Notes: a model not told the origin generated them from the letters alone. DNA of 64,000 nt from Prochilodus magdalenae (GCA_024036415.1 JAMWET010001278.1:255501-319500), one strand, 5' to 3'. Positions 1 to 15,300 are shown, counted from the first letter of the stretch. Numbers and translations: made by a program.

Positions 1-31
1 AAGTTGTTCATGTCTGAATTAATAAACTCAC

Positions 32-2061
32 CTGCTGCACTGATGATCCAATCCCATACTGCAAAAGAATGAAATATAAGAGATCAGTTCAAATGTACTT
101 CACTCAATGTACTACACTCAATGATAAAATGTTTTATCAAGCTGTTTATGGCAAACTCTTATTCAATTATTATTAAGTCACTGTCTGAGGTAAAAATAAC
201 AGGAGCAGGAAAAGCACCTCTATATTTTAGTGTAAGTTTCTTTCGTGGATTCTCTTGGCTCATTCATCATTAACATTTCCCTATGAAAAGGACTGCTGTT
301 GTTTTTTGAAAATTATATCAAAAAATAACTAAGCATATTTTTATTCATCAATGACAACATGTTATTTCCAGCTGATAGGTAAAAAATATGTGGGGATAAT
401 TATGGAGACTTACCTGAGTTAGGGATGTATCGTTTTGTGCCTGTTTCAGAAACAAAGCATAGTGGAGGGACAAATAAGTGTAAGAATGAAAGGAGAAATA
501 TCAGGTAATTGCAGATTAAAAACCTGGATGAAATGATTGAATTTTTAAATTGCCTAGAAACATCATTTAATCATTTTAATGCATTCAGTACACTTGTACA
601 TGCACTTTAAACCATCGTAAGTCAGACCCTCTTGTTTCCCCCTCATGTTTCTCACCTGCTTTCCAAGAGCGCTGCTTAGTGGAAATCCACAGCTGAGAAA
701 CCATGTTCTGCATTCATAAAAGAAACAGAAAGTTCATATGAAACTGACTGCGCACTTTTCATTTCAGCCTGATGGTTTTCTGCATGCTTCCCACTTTTCA
801 AGGTTTCTCTGTGATATCGATTTTTTTTGTATCAGAGAATCAACAAACTTTTTGTAGCAACAGGGTGACCTCTCAGTGTCTCTGTACTTGCCACGTAGCT
901 GTACCCTGTATCCCATAAACACTGACGCCAGCTATACTGTGATATGCTTCTCATATACAGTGGGGTCAACGCTTTAGTCCGGAATGTGCCGTGTTAAGTG
1001 TTTTCTTTCGAACATCCTGCTTTATTGCAGTCTTATCACATGTGTAAGGGTCATATTCTGAAAGGCAGGAGACTCAATATAGTTTTTCATAATTACTATT
1101 CAAAACTTAAAAAAAAAGTCAAAATCTGCGTATGTATAAGTATTTATTCATCCAACCATAATGTTCCAAATTAGTTTAATCAGTTCAATACTTCTTAATC
1201 CAAAACTAATCCACAGAACATCTGAACTGGACTCTGAACACTGTTCAGCATTCAAGTTAATCAGGTTAGCGTTATCACCTGTAACCTTAACCCTCATGGC
1301 TCATAAAACATAAAGCCTTTTTACTGAACTTGTTAATCGCCGGGGTTCGTGCAGAAGGATTGCGTAAGGAGAAAGTCAGCCTTTATTGGTTTGTAGGGCA
1401 ATTAATAATTTATAAGATAAACTAAATAGGTGAGCGTTAGACAATTTGAAGCGTCAACGTGATACGATCTATATAAACTGTCACTACCCAAATAAAAGCT
1501 CTCCGAACGTGTCTCTAGAAATGCTATATGGGAACAAAACAGAAGAAGGCAAAAATATGAAATATAACTTTCCATGTAAGTTAAGGTGAAGAGATTTCAC
1601 CTTAAGAGTAATTTTGAGTTAATTTCATCTGATTCATTCATCAAGACAAGACATTTCACCCAATGTAAAAGACAGCTAAGTAATGCTGATTTATCTAGAT
1701 ATACTTTTTTACGGAAATAAACATGGAAATGTATTTTTTTTTATGTAATTGTTTTTTTTTTTTTTCTGGGGCAGCTTTGTGTTTGAATGGAAACAAACCC
1801 TAATATTAAAGGAAGATCGGTGTTTATAGCGCAGCAGAGCATGTGTGACTCACCTTGCTGTCTTCCTTCAGTAAAGACCAGGTGATGAACTCCAGCAGGG
1901 GCATCAGAGATACCAACCTCTTCTTTCTCAGGCCAAGTAGACGAAGCGTCTGCCCCAGCTCATCTCCCATCACTCCGCAGCTCTGCGGGAGACACAAAAT
2001 ATCACCAAATGCTTTGACTCATAATCATATATCTCTCAAACAACTAAATATACTTCTTTAC

Positions 2062-2134
<73 letters not shown>

Positions 2135-5100
2135 TTTATTATTATTTATTTTATTTTTTTTTAAATTTAAAAAGCTATTTCAATTGTTTATAAAATATTA
2201 AAGAGGGACATGCAGTTTTTTCTAAAATTAAGTGCAAAAACCAAGAAAGTACTTTATTGCCTGGGGGCAGCACCATGCCAAGGAGGGCTAATGAACATTT
2301 AAGTCAATGAGTCAGAGTTTCAGTTTGTGAGCAACCAGAACCTATCTAGTTCCAAAGGAGAGAATTCAGTTTCAGCTTCACACAGATCTTGGGATCTTTA
2401 GGTTGACGATAAGTTGTGTGCAGGTCGCCGACTGCTCACCTCTGACACACTCTGCAGCTCCTTGGCCCACTCCATGACCCTGTCCTGCAGCAGGTCATTC
2501 TGATCCTTCTTCTGTGGCTCATCATCCTCACCATGCTCAAATCTCTCCTTCATCCACTTGTTCTTTTTAAACAACTGCAAGAACATATGGGTGAGTATAG
2601 CCAGACTGCTGTGTACAGCTTTGGTTACTGTTGTGTCTCTCGGTTTACAAAGCTAATAGCAAACATACACTGTCGACGTTGTTGAGCTCGTCGGCCCACA
2701 GCAGAATCAATTTGCGGCTCTCCTCCAAACTGCGCTCAGCTCGAGGGTCTTCACAGGGCTTCACGGGGGCTTCAGAGACCCACTTGCTGCATCCTTCACC
2801 AACATCAGCATCCTTCTGCAGTCCCACAACACACACAAACAGGAACTCAGTACACTTTTCTTTCTTCATCATAAACAGGAAGCAGAGACACTATAACATT
2901 TATCATGTTAATTATGCTATCATGATGTTGACAATCTGCCTCTTCCCCCTACTGCTCCTCTTGCCATATCTGTTTGGGAATTTTGTAGCCTGTGACTTTT
3001 GGCCCCCATATACTGCCTTCACGCAGCCTGCACGCAGCCACAGTGAGTCAGCAGCTGTGTTAAGGTTTACAAATTATGAGGCCATAAACATTTTTACAAT
3101 CTGCCATCTCAGCCTCATAAAACCACAGCCTGATAAGCAGAAGAGATACACGTCACCAATGACAACGCTTATCACTGTTTCTAGTAAAATCTCCTTGTGG
3201 TGTTTGCATGCACAAGAGGAACACATCAGGACTTTGTTTTATGTCATAGGTAACTAATACACTTTTCAAACATGAAACGTTCTAAGAACGTTCTAAGAAT
3301 ATGCAATGTAATGTTCCATTAATGCGGGAAGTTTTCTTTTAGTAACCAGAATGTTCTCTCTGAAGGTAGAAGAACGTTCTCTAAAACCATTTTGTCCTCT
3401 CATGTCTCAGTAACATCCAGAAAACATTTTACGAATGTTCCGCTGAGAATGTTCCTCTTATGTTATCATGCAACATAATCTGTGGCCCTGACAACATCCT
3501 CCAATCATCCTCTGAATGTTGCAGTTAGAACTTTATGTCTTTTAACCTATATTTAACCATATAGGAACATTATATTATAAACATTTTAAAACGTTCTTTG
3601 AACATTAGACCAAAACACTTTCTTCAGAACTTTATTAGAACTTGTAGCTAAGTTCCAATGTTTTGGAAATGTTCCCTGCTAGCTGGGATGACGTTACTCA
3701 GGATTAACAAAGCCTCATTCACAGTGGTCACATTCCACTTTAAATTTAAACTGAACCCAACAAACCTCCCTCACTGTATGACAGGTTAAATCCTCTGTTG
3801 TCACAGGTGTTCATTTTAGTAAAAATTGCTATAACCGTTATTATGTTTCTAAATATTCATATCAACAGATATATATATATATATATTAACTCATTTCTTT
3901 AGGTCTTTATCATTGCTTCTACTTCATCTTATTTGTTCGTTCTGTTTTTATTCTCTCTCTCTCTTGCTTAGATATTTGCCACTAGCTTGAGCGCTTGTTT
4001 GTTTACCGAAAGGAGTTTCTTGTATACTTTGTGAATCACAATAATAAATCAATGTAATTTCCGTTTTTTTTTAAGTGAAAAGAGATAATAAGATAATAAA
4101 GTAGGTTTTACTTTCTGTTCTAAAGTTTTTATAAAGCTTTTATAAGTTTACTGCCAGTGTCATATACTCCATTTAGCTGCCAATATGTGATGGAGGAAAC
4201 GTGCACTGGGAAAATACCTCATTAGGCAGAGTTCTGTCTCAGAGTCTAAAAGACAGTGGCTCTAAAGTCACTGCTGCACTTGTCTAACGGAATAAAATAG
4301 ATACGTGGCTGCACTGTCTAACACTTCCTGTTGTTACTGATTAATATGTTGACGATCATGCTAAAGGAATCTACTTCATTAGAATGAACCTGGATCTCTG
4401 GACTGCTTCATACCAGCCCACTCTCCAAGACCTCTATCTACGAACTATATAGCACTTTATAAAGTTCCATATAGAAAGAAAACATAGAAAAAGTGGGGGG
4501 AATCATCTTCAGAAAAAATAGTCCCAGGGCACTTTCTCTTACCTTGCACACTTCTGCCACCTGTAGTTTCCAGCAGTTGAGGAAATTAACACACTCCTGC
4601 AGAGTACGGAGTTCATTCAGGCTCTGCTGGCGCTGTCTTTGCTTTAGGGGACACAGAATCCGTTAAACACAATGTTGTCTATAACTACTATTTTCACTCT
4701 GTTTCATGATATGGCATAAATCATTTTCTGCACGGTCAAATCAAATGTGCTCAATATTCCCCTTATTTACCAATAATTCCTAGTGCTGTCCTGAAGCTAT
4801 AAGACTGATGTAGATAACACATTTTGGAAGCTTATACCCACCAATTTTCACTGTGTTATTTGCATCCTAAATCAACACAGTGTTGAGTTGCTAGTTATTT
4901 CTCACTCTATAACATTATTAGAATCTTAGAAATGCAATATTTTTTGGAGTTTATTGCAAATCATTGGTGTCATATCTCTTAACATTATTATGGAAATAAA
5001 ACATATTTCTATTACAGATGTTTGATATCAGATACACTGACACTATACACTGCTCTACCAAACAAATACTGTATGTTTTCTCTTTGCACTAGACTATTTA

Positions 5101-6790
5101 TTACCATAATAAGACAGCCAACATAAGGACTTTATAACACATGCATAAGCGTTTAACAACACTTCTAAACTGTTTTCATACTTCGACATACTTGAGAATG
5201 TTTTATGAAATCAGTGACATTGTATTGACATTAGGGGCCTTAAACTGAAGTGCTAGACATGTTCTTCATAGTTATGACATACGACGTAGCGGCACTAATA
5301 AGGCTCTAAATATGCAAAATGTGTTTGAACATCAAAAGTGTAACTCATTTTTACAGTTAGGTTTGTTTCCATAAGGGGAAAAACTTCGTTCACATCTGCA
5401 GTCACACAGGTCTCCTTAACAGTCCTTAATCCTTCTTAATACTTCTACTCAAGTAATCTATACAAACGTTATGTATAGAACTGATACACATTGTTGTTAA
5501 CTAATCCTATGCCTAGTTCTGTGAAATGATCCAAACAGTTACCAATACCATTTACTTCATAGAACATCATAAGGCATCTTTCTATTACTGGGAGTCAAGC
5601 ACGGCTTTACAATACTCAATGCACTGCTCAGTATTTATAAAAGGGTAACAAAATCTGAGTTTTCTTATTCCACATCCAGCATCTTATAAAATCAGTGGGA
5701 ATCAGACAATGTGTGCTCTGTTTGAAGCACTTCAGAGTGTAGAAGCAGAGCGTGTGAGATGGATGTTACCTGTGAACGTGTGGAGGGTGCGAGGCTGGTT
5801 TTGACCTGGCCACTGGGGGCTGAGCTGTGAACCTGCACCGATTCCTCTGGCAGTGTCCACCGTAATGCTCCAACTGAGTGACTAGGTTTTTCCACATTGG
5901 CCAGAGGATTCTTCTCTACAGGAACAGAATGACAAGAATGAGATCATACAACAGTTTTTATTAGTTGTAGTAGAAGTAGCAATTATTACTACTGTTAATA
6001 GTATTAGTAGTAATAGACATATTAGTATACTGAGAGGCTTTTCAAAGTGTAAAATGTAAGATCAAGGGCTGTTTATGAGGGCACATGAGAACCTTCAGGC
6101 TACAACCAATACCAACTAAATACTATAGATGTAGTGAAAGTAATAATTATAAGTAGTAGTTGTAGTACTAGTAATAATAATAGTAGTGGTAGTATTATAT
6201 GGATTTGGTTGGAATTACCAAATCCATCCATACAGGAGTCTATCACCTCCTAAAGTCCCCTAATATTACACTGTACCGTTTCACATTCACATAATGTTTT
6301 ATGCAAGCAGTAGTATAAAGAATCAGCAAGTATTATAAAACACTAATTAATTTGTTAAAAAAATATTAGCATAAATATTAAAAATAGTACAGTAGTACAC
6401 ATACTCAGCGTTTTATCTTTAAGAATGCTCTTCATCTTCACCTTCTTATGTCTTTGACTGATCAACAGCAAAACTATATGGGAAAAAAAGAAAAAAAATC
6501 ATGCTAAAAACAAAGCAACAGACATAGCATATTAAAGTCACTTTATCAAGGTGGAATATGGCAAAAGATCGGTTCAAAATCGAAAAGCCTGCTTGAGTTT
6601 TTCTTAATACAATAGATCATCTATTAAATAATGTACCACTGTAATTACTGTACTATTCTTTATTACTGTAACATTATACATTTTGCTGATGTTGCGATAT
6701 GAAATGTAATCCCAGTAAGACTTACCCAGTGTGAGCCGGTGTGTGTGTTGAGGTGATCGGTGAAACTGGACAACTGAGCGCTCTGGTCAT
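32..6790 (-). CDS. Unrecognised multi-exon protein gene (3' end outside window)
   Basis: Ten exons join in frame with GT-AG junctions: 6726-6790, 6405-6457, 5770-5915, 4543-4641, 2669-2815, 2440-2574, 1854-1982, 656-692, 414-440 and 32-58. They give 288 codons plus one base, and the gene continues past the left edge. The start at 6790 was chosen because it lies in frame upstream and has G at -3; an internal Met (6435) is the alternative. The N-terminus is Ser/Thr/Pro-rich and probably disordered. After it come charged, helix-prone stretches with regularly spaced Trp, for example LILLWADELNNVD, RVMEWAKELQSVSE, LLEFITWSLLKEDSK and YIPNSVWDWI. I see no signal peptide, membrane segment or catalytic motif. 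I do not recognise the family and assign no function. The three last exons in the window are micro-exons of 37, 27 and 27 nt. The exon chain is well supported by phase; the identity is unknown. Confidence 0.72.
2065..2138. repeat. (TA)n microsatellite with T-rich tail
   Basis: About 60 bases of uninterrupted TA dinucleotides are followed by a T run. It lies in the intron between the 2440-2574 and 1854-1982 exons of the unrecognised gene. Length polymorphism is likely. Confidence 0.95.
3262..3690. repeat. Degenerate dispersed repeat rich in GTTCT/ATGTTC words
   Basis: The stretch contains many spaced copies of short words such as ACGTTCT, AATGTTC and AACATT on both strands. It ends in CCCTGCTAGCTGGG, which resembles the end of a widespread teleost non-autonomous repeat. 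It lies in the intron between coding exons 2669-2815 and 4543-4641 of the unrecognised gene. The family name is not certain. The rest of this 1.7-kb intron shows nothing I can call. Confidence 0.55.
5958..6200. repeat. Imperfect (TAG/TAA)n trinucleotide tracts
   Basis: Two degenerate runs of TAG/TAA/GTA trinucleotides (about 5958-6020 and 6130-6200) lie in the intron between coding exons 2 and 3 of the unrecognised gene. Confidence 0.6.
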
Positions 6791-7018
6791 GCCTTTTGTC
6801 TACTACCTGTGGCGTGTGATCTTTGGACCCGCTTTATTGCCCCAGTGGGCAGAACGAGATGAGGGGAAAATCTCATACACCCACTTACCGTAACAAGACC
6901 TGCCAAAGCTCAGTTTACAGTAAGTCAAAGGACCTTTAGAGCGTAGCACACAGTGTTAATCAGCAATGATAGGGTTGACGTCAAGTAGAATAATTCCAGG
7001 CCTTCTGGTCCAAAAATT

Positions 7019-7630
7019 GTCAAGTCAAGTCAAGTCAAGTCAACATTTATTTATATAGCACTTTTTACAACAGATGTTATCACAAAGCAGCTTTACAAAG
7101 AACCTGGTTTCAGATGCCCCAGTGAGCAAGCCAAGGGCGACTGCGGCAAGGAAAAACTCCCTTAGTTAGGAAGGAAGAAACCTCGAGAGGAACCAAGACT
7201 CAAAAGGGGAACCCATCCTCCTCGGGTCAACACCAGAAAGGAGCACAAGAACGGAGCATATAGTGTTTGTAGAGTAGGATAATCAGTGGTGGTTCAGGGC
7301 AAGCAGTGGCTCCCAGTCAAAGCAGATGTAGTACCAGCATCAGACCACACAGGATGGGCAGCGGTTCAGCTCAGACAAAGAGAACAGACAGACTGTTAGC
7401 TCTGACAGAAGACCTGAACACACTATGTGACTTTAACAGAGTGCAGCAGTGACTCCGGCAGGCCTGGCTATTACAGCATAACTAAAAAGGGAGAGCCAGA
7501 AGGTCACACAGACATGAGGGCTCCCTGAGAAGTCAGCGCCTCTCTGCGCCACCGTCAACAAACCTGAGTGAACATGAAGAGCACCAACATTCCCAGCTTA
7601 CCAAACACTCTCTGTCAGTGGACCCCTAGA
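7019..7630. repeat. Dispersed teleost repeat headed by five GTCAA copies
   Basis: It starts with five tandem GTCAA units (7019-7043), followed by CATTTATTTATATAGCACTT and a sequence containing CACAAAGCAGCTTTACA, which I recognise as a very common interspersed repeat in fish genomes. The right boundary is estimated. It lies upstream of the unrecognised gene and contains no credible ORF. Confidence 0.6.
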
Positions 7631-8689
7631 TCTGCACATTTTATCTATCAGAAAGAAAAAAACTAATTACCAAAAGCTTGACTAAACAGGTAGGTTGTTG
7701 TAAATTCTCTTAAAACCTGTGTGAGCTCTGACCATGTCTGGCACTGAGAGAATTTTGGAATGGCTAACTGTACATATCAGAACTGGTACATATCTGGCAG
7801 ATCTTTTCTAGTGAAAAAACTGAAATATGTCAATTCAAAATAAAATTGCTAATATTAAGCAGTATTTACTAACTAGCTGACTACTATAAGCACAGGCAGA
7901 TCAGAGTCCAGATTATTCTGAAATTATGAAAAGGCGGATGACCTAAACATCAGGAATGCTATTGGGTTGACCTAAACCCTGTGGACCCAGAGTAAGAGTG
8001 TGCAGCTTGTTTGACACAAACCCAAAAGCGGTTCCACAAGAAATATAGATTTCCTTAAATGATAAACATGTAACAATGACATGACCCTACTCCAGTTTCT
8101 GTGAGAAATACATATTACATATTTAACAGTGTTAAATATTAGTCTGCACTCTTGTCTTGGCCCTGTTTAGTATGCTTTAGGATATTTGTGCAAAGAAAGT
8201 TCTACTATTACCAATACATGCATGTGTGTGTGAAATAACTTCTGTTTTTTTTGGTGGGGAGGTTGAGGTTACCAGGCTGATAACTCACTTACCAAAGCAG
8301 CTCGGATTGGTTAAACAATCTGTCTTCTAAAATGTTCTTTTCTAGTTTGATAATGCGCTCGTTCACACATTGACTGAGATTGTACTCTTTCATCTTTTTT
8401 TTAAATGAGCAACAATTTATTCTTTCCTCAAGTCTCTTGGGAAATTGGGCAAGTCAGATTTCTTAGAGGTATATGAGAAGTTTCTCAGAGGAATCCTAGG
8501 CATAATCACACTTGCTAGGCGGTAAAAGGCCAATTGGGTGACCCTATTAGATACAGTGCCACCTTATGCTGCATCTCTCGTTAGTTCCAAAGACAGAGGC
8601 TCACTCATGGGAGAGGCAGGTCAACAATGATCTTTCCACTATTGAGCACCTCACTGACAGCAAAATGGCCTAAGTCTCCCTTTTTGTTT
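7631..8689. other. Intergenic, no feature recognised
   Basis: The sequence is AT-rich and unique-looking. I see no long ORF, no RNA gene and no paired splice sites with coding potential. Confidence 0.6.
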
Positions 8690-8945
8690 CCTTTAGTGTC
8701 CACTCCCTGTCTTCTTTACACTACTACCTGGTCCACCTTGTAAAGTTAGAGTTTGCTGCAGAGTTTGTGTCGGTCATCCTCTAGTCCTTTATCAGTGGTC
8801 GCAGGACGCTGCCCACAGGACTCTGTAGGCTGGATAGTTTTGGTTGGTGGGCTATTCTCAGTCCAGCGGTGAAACTGAGGTGTTTAAAAGCTCCAGCAGC
8901 ACTGCTGTCTCTGATCCACTCACACCAACACAACACACATTAACA
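8690..8945. repeat. Rearranged copy of a dispersed repeat also seen near 52 kb
   Basis: The part at about 8690-8870 matches, as reverse complement, segments of the repeat at 51749-52164 (for example GTCATCCTCTAG versus CTAGAGGATGACC). The part at about 8880-8930 (CTCCAGCAGCACTGCTGT, TCTGATCCACTCAC) matches it in the direct orientation. The copy is therefore internally inverted, or two insertions lie side by side. Confidence 0.55.
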
Positions 8946-9056
8946 CACCACCCCTATGTCAGGGTAACTACAACAGAGGGTGAAAAGCTCTGCAATGATA
9001 ATGACCAAGGTGTGAAATAAAGTGCTCTGTGAGTGTGAATATATGTATAAACTGTA

Positions 9057-10572
<1,516 letters not shown>

Positions 10573-10579
10573 TCACATG

Positions 10580-11300
10580 TTTTCTTAGCTGTGTGTTTGG
10601 GATTATTGTCTTGCTGAAATGTCCACTCTCTTTCATTTTTCAATGTCCTGGTAGATGGCAGCAGAATGAAAGAATGTTTCCGTACCTTTGTCCATTCATG
10701 CTTCCTTCAATTATGTGAAGCGCACTAGTGCGTATGCTGTAAAACAGCCCCACACCATGATGTTCCCACCTCCAAACTTCACTGTTGGTATGATGCTTTT
10801 GGATTGATATGCAGTGCCTTTGGACTTCCACACATGTTGTGTATTATGGCATCCATAGAGTTTAATTTTGACCTTATCTGAGCAGACTACTAGACTACTA
10901 CAATGCCATCAATATATTTTGCAACAACAAGGTTGTAATGGTCTTGAGAGAGCTTATGGGTTTTACCCATTATGAGATGCTTCTTGTGTGGCACCTTGGT
11001 AATGAGCCATCAAATGAACCAGCTGATATTAATTTGCACTAAGTGGCAGGATTGCTTTCTAATTACGAATAGATTTCAGCTGGTGTCATGACTTTCCGTG
11101 TTTTTTTGCACATTTCTTTCTTCATGAGTAATTTCTCATTATTACACAACTTCATTTATCGACATCTATGGTTTGATTTCTTTGCATGTGTGGATTCAAT
11201 GGGTTGTTACTGACATCTGGTGATTTCACGTCAATAGCACCTTTAAATATATATTTACTTAGAAAACTGGTTATATGTTCATTACTTATTTCACCCGCTG
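10580..11300 (-). mobile_element. Second Tc1-like element, internally deleted, opposite orientation
   Basis: The minus strand encodes a transposase fragment (10640-10831) including WRWEHHGVGLFYSI and HIIEGSMNGQ, the Tc1 catalytic-domain region. The plus-strand text, such as GGGATTATTGTCTTGCTGAA and the end ATTACTTATTTCACCCGCTG, matches a common fish Tc1 family. The middle is missing: the sequence jumps at about 10885-10905 (AGACTACTAGACTACTA) from the catalytic region to the N-terminal region. Only the right end looks complete; the left end is cut where it meets the first element. Confidence 0.7.
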
Positions 11301-11945
11301 TGCATGTATAATATATATACTATATATATATATACACACACATGTTAATATGGTCACCCACACAACCGCAGCCACATTGACCACAGTGACACACAGCAAT
11401 ATATCTTTTATCAACACATTCATCATTTGTGAATGAGGAGGAACTTGTTGGCAGGTGGCAGGGGTTTCACCCAGAAGGACAAAGTGCAGTAAAATGGGCG
11501 AGTAGAGAATCTGACTCTCTCTACATCTCTTCCTCACTAGCTTTAAGAACTTCTTAAAGCTAAAAGGAAACACAGTCCTTTTAAGGTCCTTTTTACAAAG
11601 TCACTTGTTAAGCTTTCTATATTAGTAATGACACTAATAGTGTAACTATAATACTACTAATTAATTTTTAACAGTAAATAATAGTAACTAAATATATTTA
11701 TCATAATCACACCACTTATTACATTATCAACAATCTATGTACCTCACATAACATGTCAGATATATTTACACGTCAGGGTATATATGTCAGGGTTTCTACT
11801 GTGTAACTCTAGTTTATATAGGAAAGGGTCATATGATAACGTTTCCAGTGTATCTGTCTGGGTAAAAGGTGAGCAGCAGGGTAATTACTTTAACACATGG
11901 GGCAATAAATGGGCTCAGGGAACACGTTGGTTTCTTTTGTCGTTG
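11301..11945. other. Intergenic, short TA/CA repeat only
   Basis: After a short TA/CA microsatellite (about 11308-11342) the sequence is AT-rich. I see no gene or recognisable element before the probable capg 3' UTR. Confidence 0.5.
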
Positions 11946-11950
11946 CAATT

Positions 11951-11956
11951 TTTATT
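11951..11956 (-). promoter_or_regulatory. Candidate capg polyadenylation signal
   Basis: TTTATT on the plus strand is AATAAA on the capg strand, 433 bases downstream of the stop codon at 12389. The region between would be the 3' UTR. This is motif-based only, and other signals could be used. Confidence 0.4.
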
Positions 11957-12388
11957 TCCTTGCTCTCAGAACAGGTTATTAACAAACAATTAAGTATAAA
12001 AACGAAACTATCCTTAAGCTTTGTTAAAGGTGATATTGGCCTGAACACTAGTAAATAACACAGATCATTCTCATCACTAAGAGTGGCAGTTGCTTTAGGT
12101 ACAGAGTTGTAACCGATGAATGTAACCGATTCAGGTTTGGTCCTGCAATAAAAAGGAAAAAATCGGGTCCTTGGATAACTCAACCAGCCTGTTAACAAAC
12201 TTTCTTCAGTAAGTCAATTAGCACAATGTGTGCTGTGCTAACGTATGACATACATCTTTGTAAGTGTGTAAGAATGAAATAGTGGGTTTAGGTAATACAA
12301 TACTGTGTGAGTCACTGTGACATTTTGATAAAACAGCAGATCTTTCTTTTCTGTCTGACTGTGTAATCAATAGACCCATGAAAAATAT

Positions 12389-15300
12389 TTAGTTCCAGTT
12401 ATCAAAGAACTGCTTGAAGATGACCGTCTCCCGACCTTGTGGGAGGATCTCCACCTGTGGAAAATGACAAACATGTTTATATACAATTTATGAAGTTATA
12501 AAAGTTTTTACAGCATCTCATGAAGACAGGTCTTGTCACACACTTTAACAGAGTGTGAGCATGCCATTTGCCCTACATACAGCTTTATGAGCCTCTAGGA
12601 AACAATTTAGAACGTGAGGGAACGCATCTGATATGCCTAACAAGGAGACTACACCCATCTTTTAGTGTGAAATTTACTCTCCCTCGTTGGACTGCTACAA
12701 AACTCTAGCTTATACTTTAATAACTGCATGTTTGGGGATAAACATGGGCAATGAGCACAGCAGTTTTCACTTATTGTCTTGGTGGTTATGTTTTGGAATG
12801 ACAGAAGCTCTTGGTTAAACAAACCTGAGTTTTCATTTTGGGGTAGTTCATCTTTTGTATGAACTCATCGGCCATCTTAAGAGCCTCCCTTTTTTCGTCT
12901 GCATTTGCTCCGCTGCCTGTCAACCAACACGGACAAAAAGATCAGTAATTCACTTCAGAGGATAGAATAAGCTTTTTAATTAATAACTACATTATCTCCT
13001 AGACCACTCATGTTTGAATGATGTCACTTACTTACTGCCTCATTATGACAGATTGCAGGTTAGATCAAACATTGACGTCTCCTAAAATGTTAACCAAGGA
13101 GTTAAAGCAAAATCACTGCATATCTAATGAGCACCCTGGAGACAAAATAGCTATCAGCTGACCAAAGACACCTTGTTTGGCCCCTCTATCCTGAACGTAC
13201 TAGCTGACCTCCATTATCAATGATTTGTATATTAACAGGTGATAGCAGATGCAGGTATCAAGTTTATGCATAGATATATGATCTGTTATGAGTTCATTAT
13301 TAGTAATGAGGCTCATATGTCTTGCTCTCACCTTTCCAAACAAAGATCTTGCCATTGGTTCCATTGTCCAAGATGAAGCAGTCATCACGTACGAGTAGGT
13401 CCTTGGCAAAAGGGTTTTTTTCAGAGACTTTGGTCAGCTTCATTGAGCCTGTAGCATCTGAAACCTGTAGGAAAATCAACAGCAAACTGCAAGTTTCACA
13501 TTGTTGATGTGGGATTGGCAATTGTTTGTATACCCACAGGTTTTGCCTCAGACTTTTATAGGACTATACACATCAGTTACATTTTAAAGATATTTAGTTA
13601 CAAAGTATATAAAGGTATATGAAAGTCATAATTACCCACCAATAATGTAGTGAGGAATTATGGTAACACTATCTATACTGTACTGTTCATAAGGCTACAT
13701 GACCTTGTTGTGACAACTGACATTACCCTTGATTAAAGATTATAATAGCTTATTCCAATAGAGTACTTATGAACAATACACTCTGCTAAAATGTTAATTG
13801 CACCAATGCAAATGGACTAATTATCAATTTCAGAGCTGTTATTTGCTCTCATTGGTCAATACAGAAATTTCCTTTCCAGTGTTCTTTGATATTAACACAC
13901 GCTTTGTCTTTCTATGTCTTTTTGTTATATTAAAGTTTTATAAAACATCAGCACAAATTTTTGGCTACAGTAAGATTGAAAATCTATACTTTATGCAAAT
14001 CTATTATAAGGCTTGTTATTTTTTGGAAAATCCATTGTAATTTACTTATACCTGTAGAACCATTTCCCACTGAATTTGGATTGCATGGAAATTAATAATA
14101 GTTCCACATTCATTTATCCTATGCAGTTTTGCAACCTTGGTTCAATCGGTACAGACAGCAAAAGGCAATCCAAAAATCAGCATTCCAAAAAGTATCTATT
14201 GTGCCAAACGGTTACTATGAACAGTCAAATGTATGTGCAGGTACCTTGTAAAGGGATGCAGAGTTAGATACGTCTGCTTGGCTGTCGTCCTCTGGGGTGC
14301 TTGCTTTAAGCTCTGGCACTGGACCAAGCACCTGTCAATCACATAGTAAAGAAATGCAAAGAACTGATGGATATCTCCTCACCACAGACAGACCCTGGGT
14401 GTAATTGATGTATTATGTTACTTAGTCCTGGTACCAGACGTGTTGAGTTCTGAGAGGATAGTTGATTAATTCGGAATTGAATATGGTGGAATCTGGTTGG
14501 TTGGGATGGCTCTAATCTTATGTCTGTTCAAATGTTAACCTCAACCTTTACAACAGCCTGCAGAGTCCACCTTTCAAATCAGGCCGTGAGGCAGGTACTG
14601 TCAGTTTGTCTTTGTTTGGGGTTGCTGAAATTTGAAATATTGACAATAGATTTATCATGTTAATTGGTTATTTTACGTGAATTTAAAGAAATCTTGCTAA
14701 TCCGCTCCGTTTTTGGTCATAGTCTGTTTAGCAGTGGTCTGCTTGATATAAAACATGACTGATGACCCTAAAGAAAGGGAGCATATTTTACAATAGTATG
14801 TCTTCTGATACATATGATATTACTTATTATTTCAAAAAAGAGTATTTTATTTAGTACTGTGTCTGCTCTACCAAAGGACATCTCAGAAACATTTTCTGGG
14901 CCTTGCATTAACACCACAATGCATAATGCTACAGGAAATTTCTAATCTATATTAATGATCTAAATCTCGGAATTGCTTAAGGTAGAATTCAGGAAGGTAC
15001 TTCTCTTTAAGCCACGCATATCATGTTAGCTTGCAATAAAGGAAGCAGGTTTTCTACAGCAGAAGAAATCCACCCACAGACAGTGAAGAAGAAAAAAGGG
15101 AAAAAACAAATAGGAGTTAACCTTTATCATTTCTGCCGTCTCTTCCCCCTCGTTGACATGACTGATCTGGGATTTGCCCTGTCTTTCTGTGTCTCTGATC
15201 AGGGTGGCAATCTCTCGCACTTTCTGCTTCTCAAAGATGTTGGCCTGAGAGCCCACCCAGGACAGGATTGTCTAGAGTGAACAACAACACACTGGTTTGA

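Noticed and set aside
2631..3257. 208-codon plus-strand ORF
   Set aside because: It is antisense to a well-supported exon (2669-2815) of the unrecognised gene and has no domain or codon bias.
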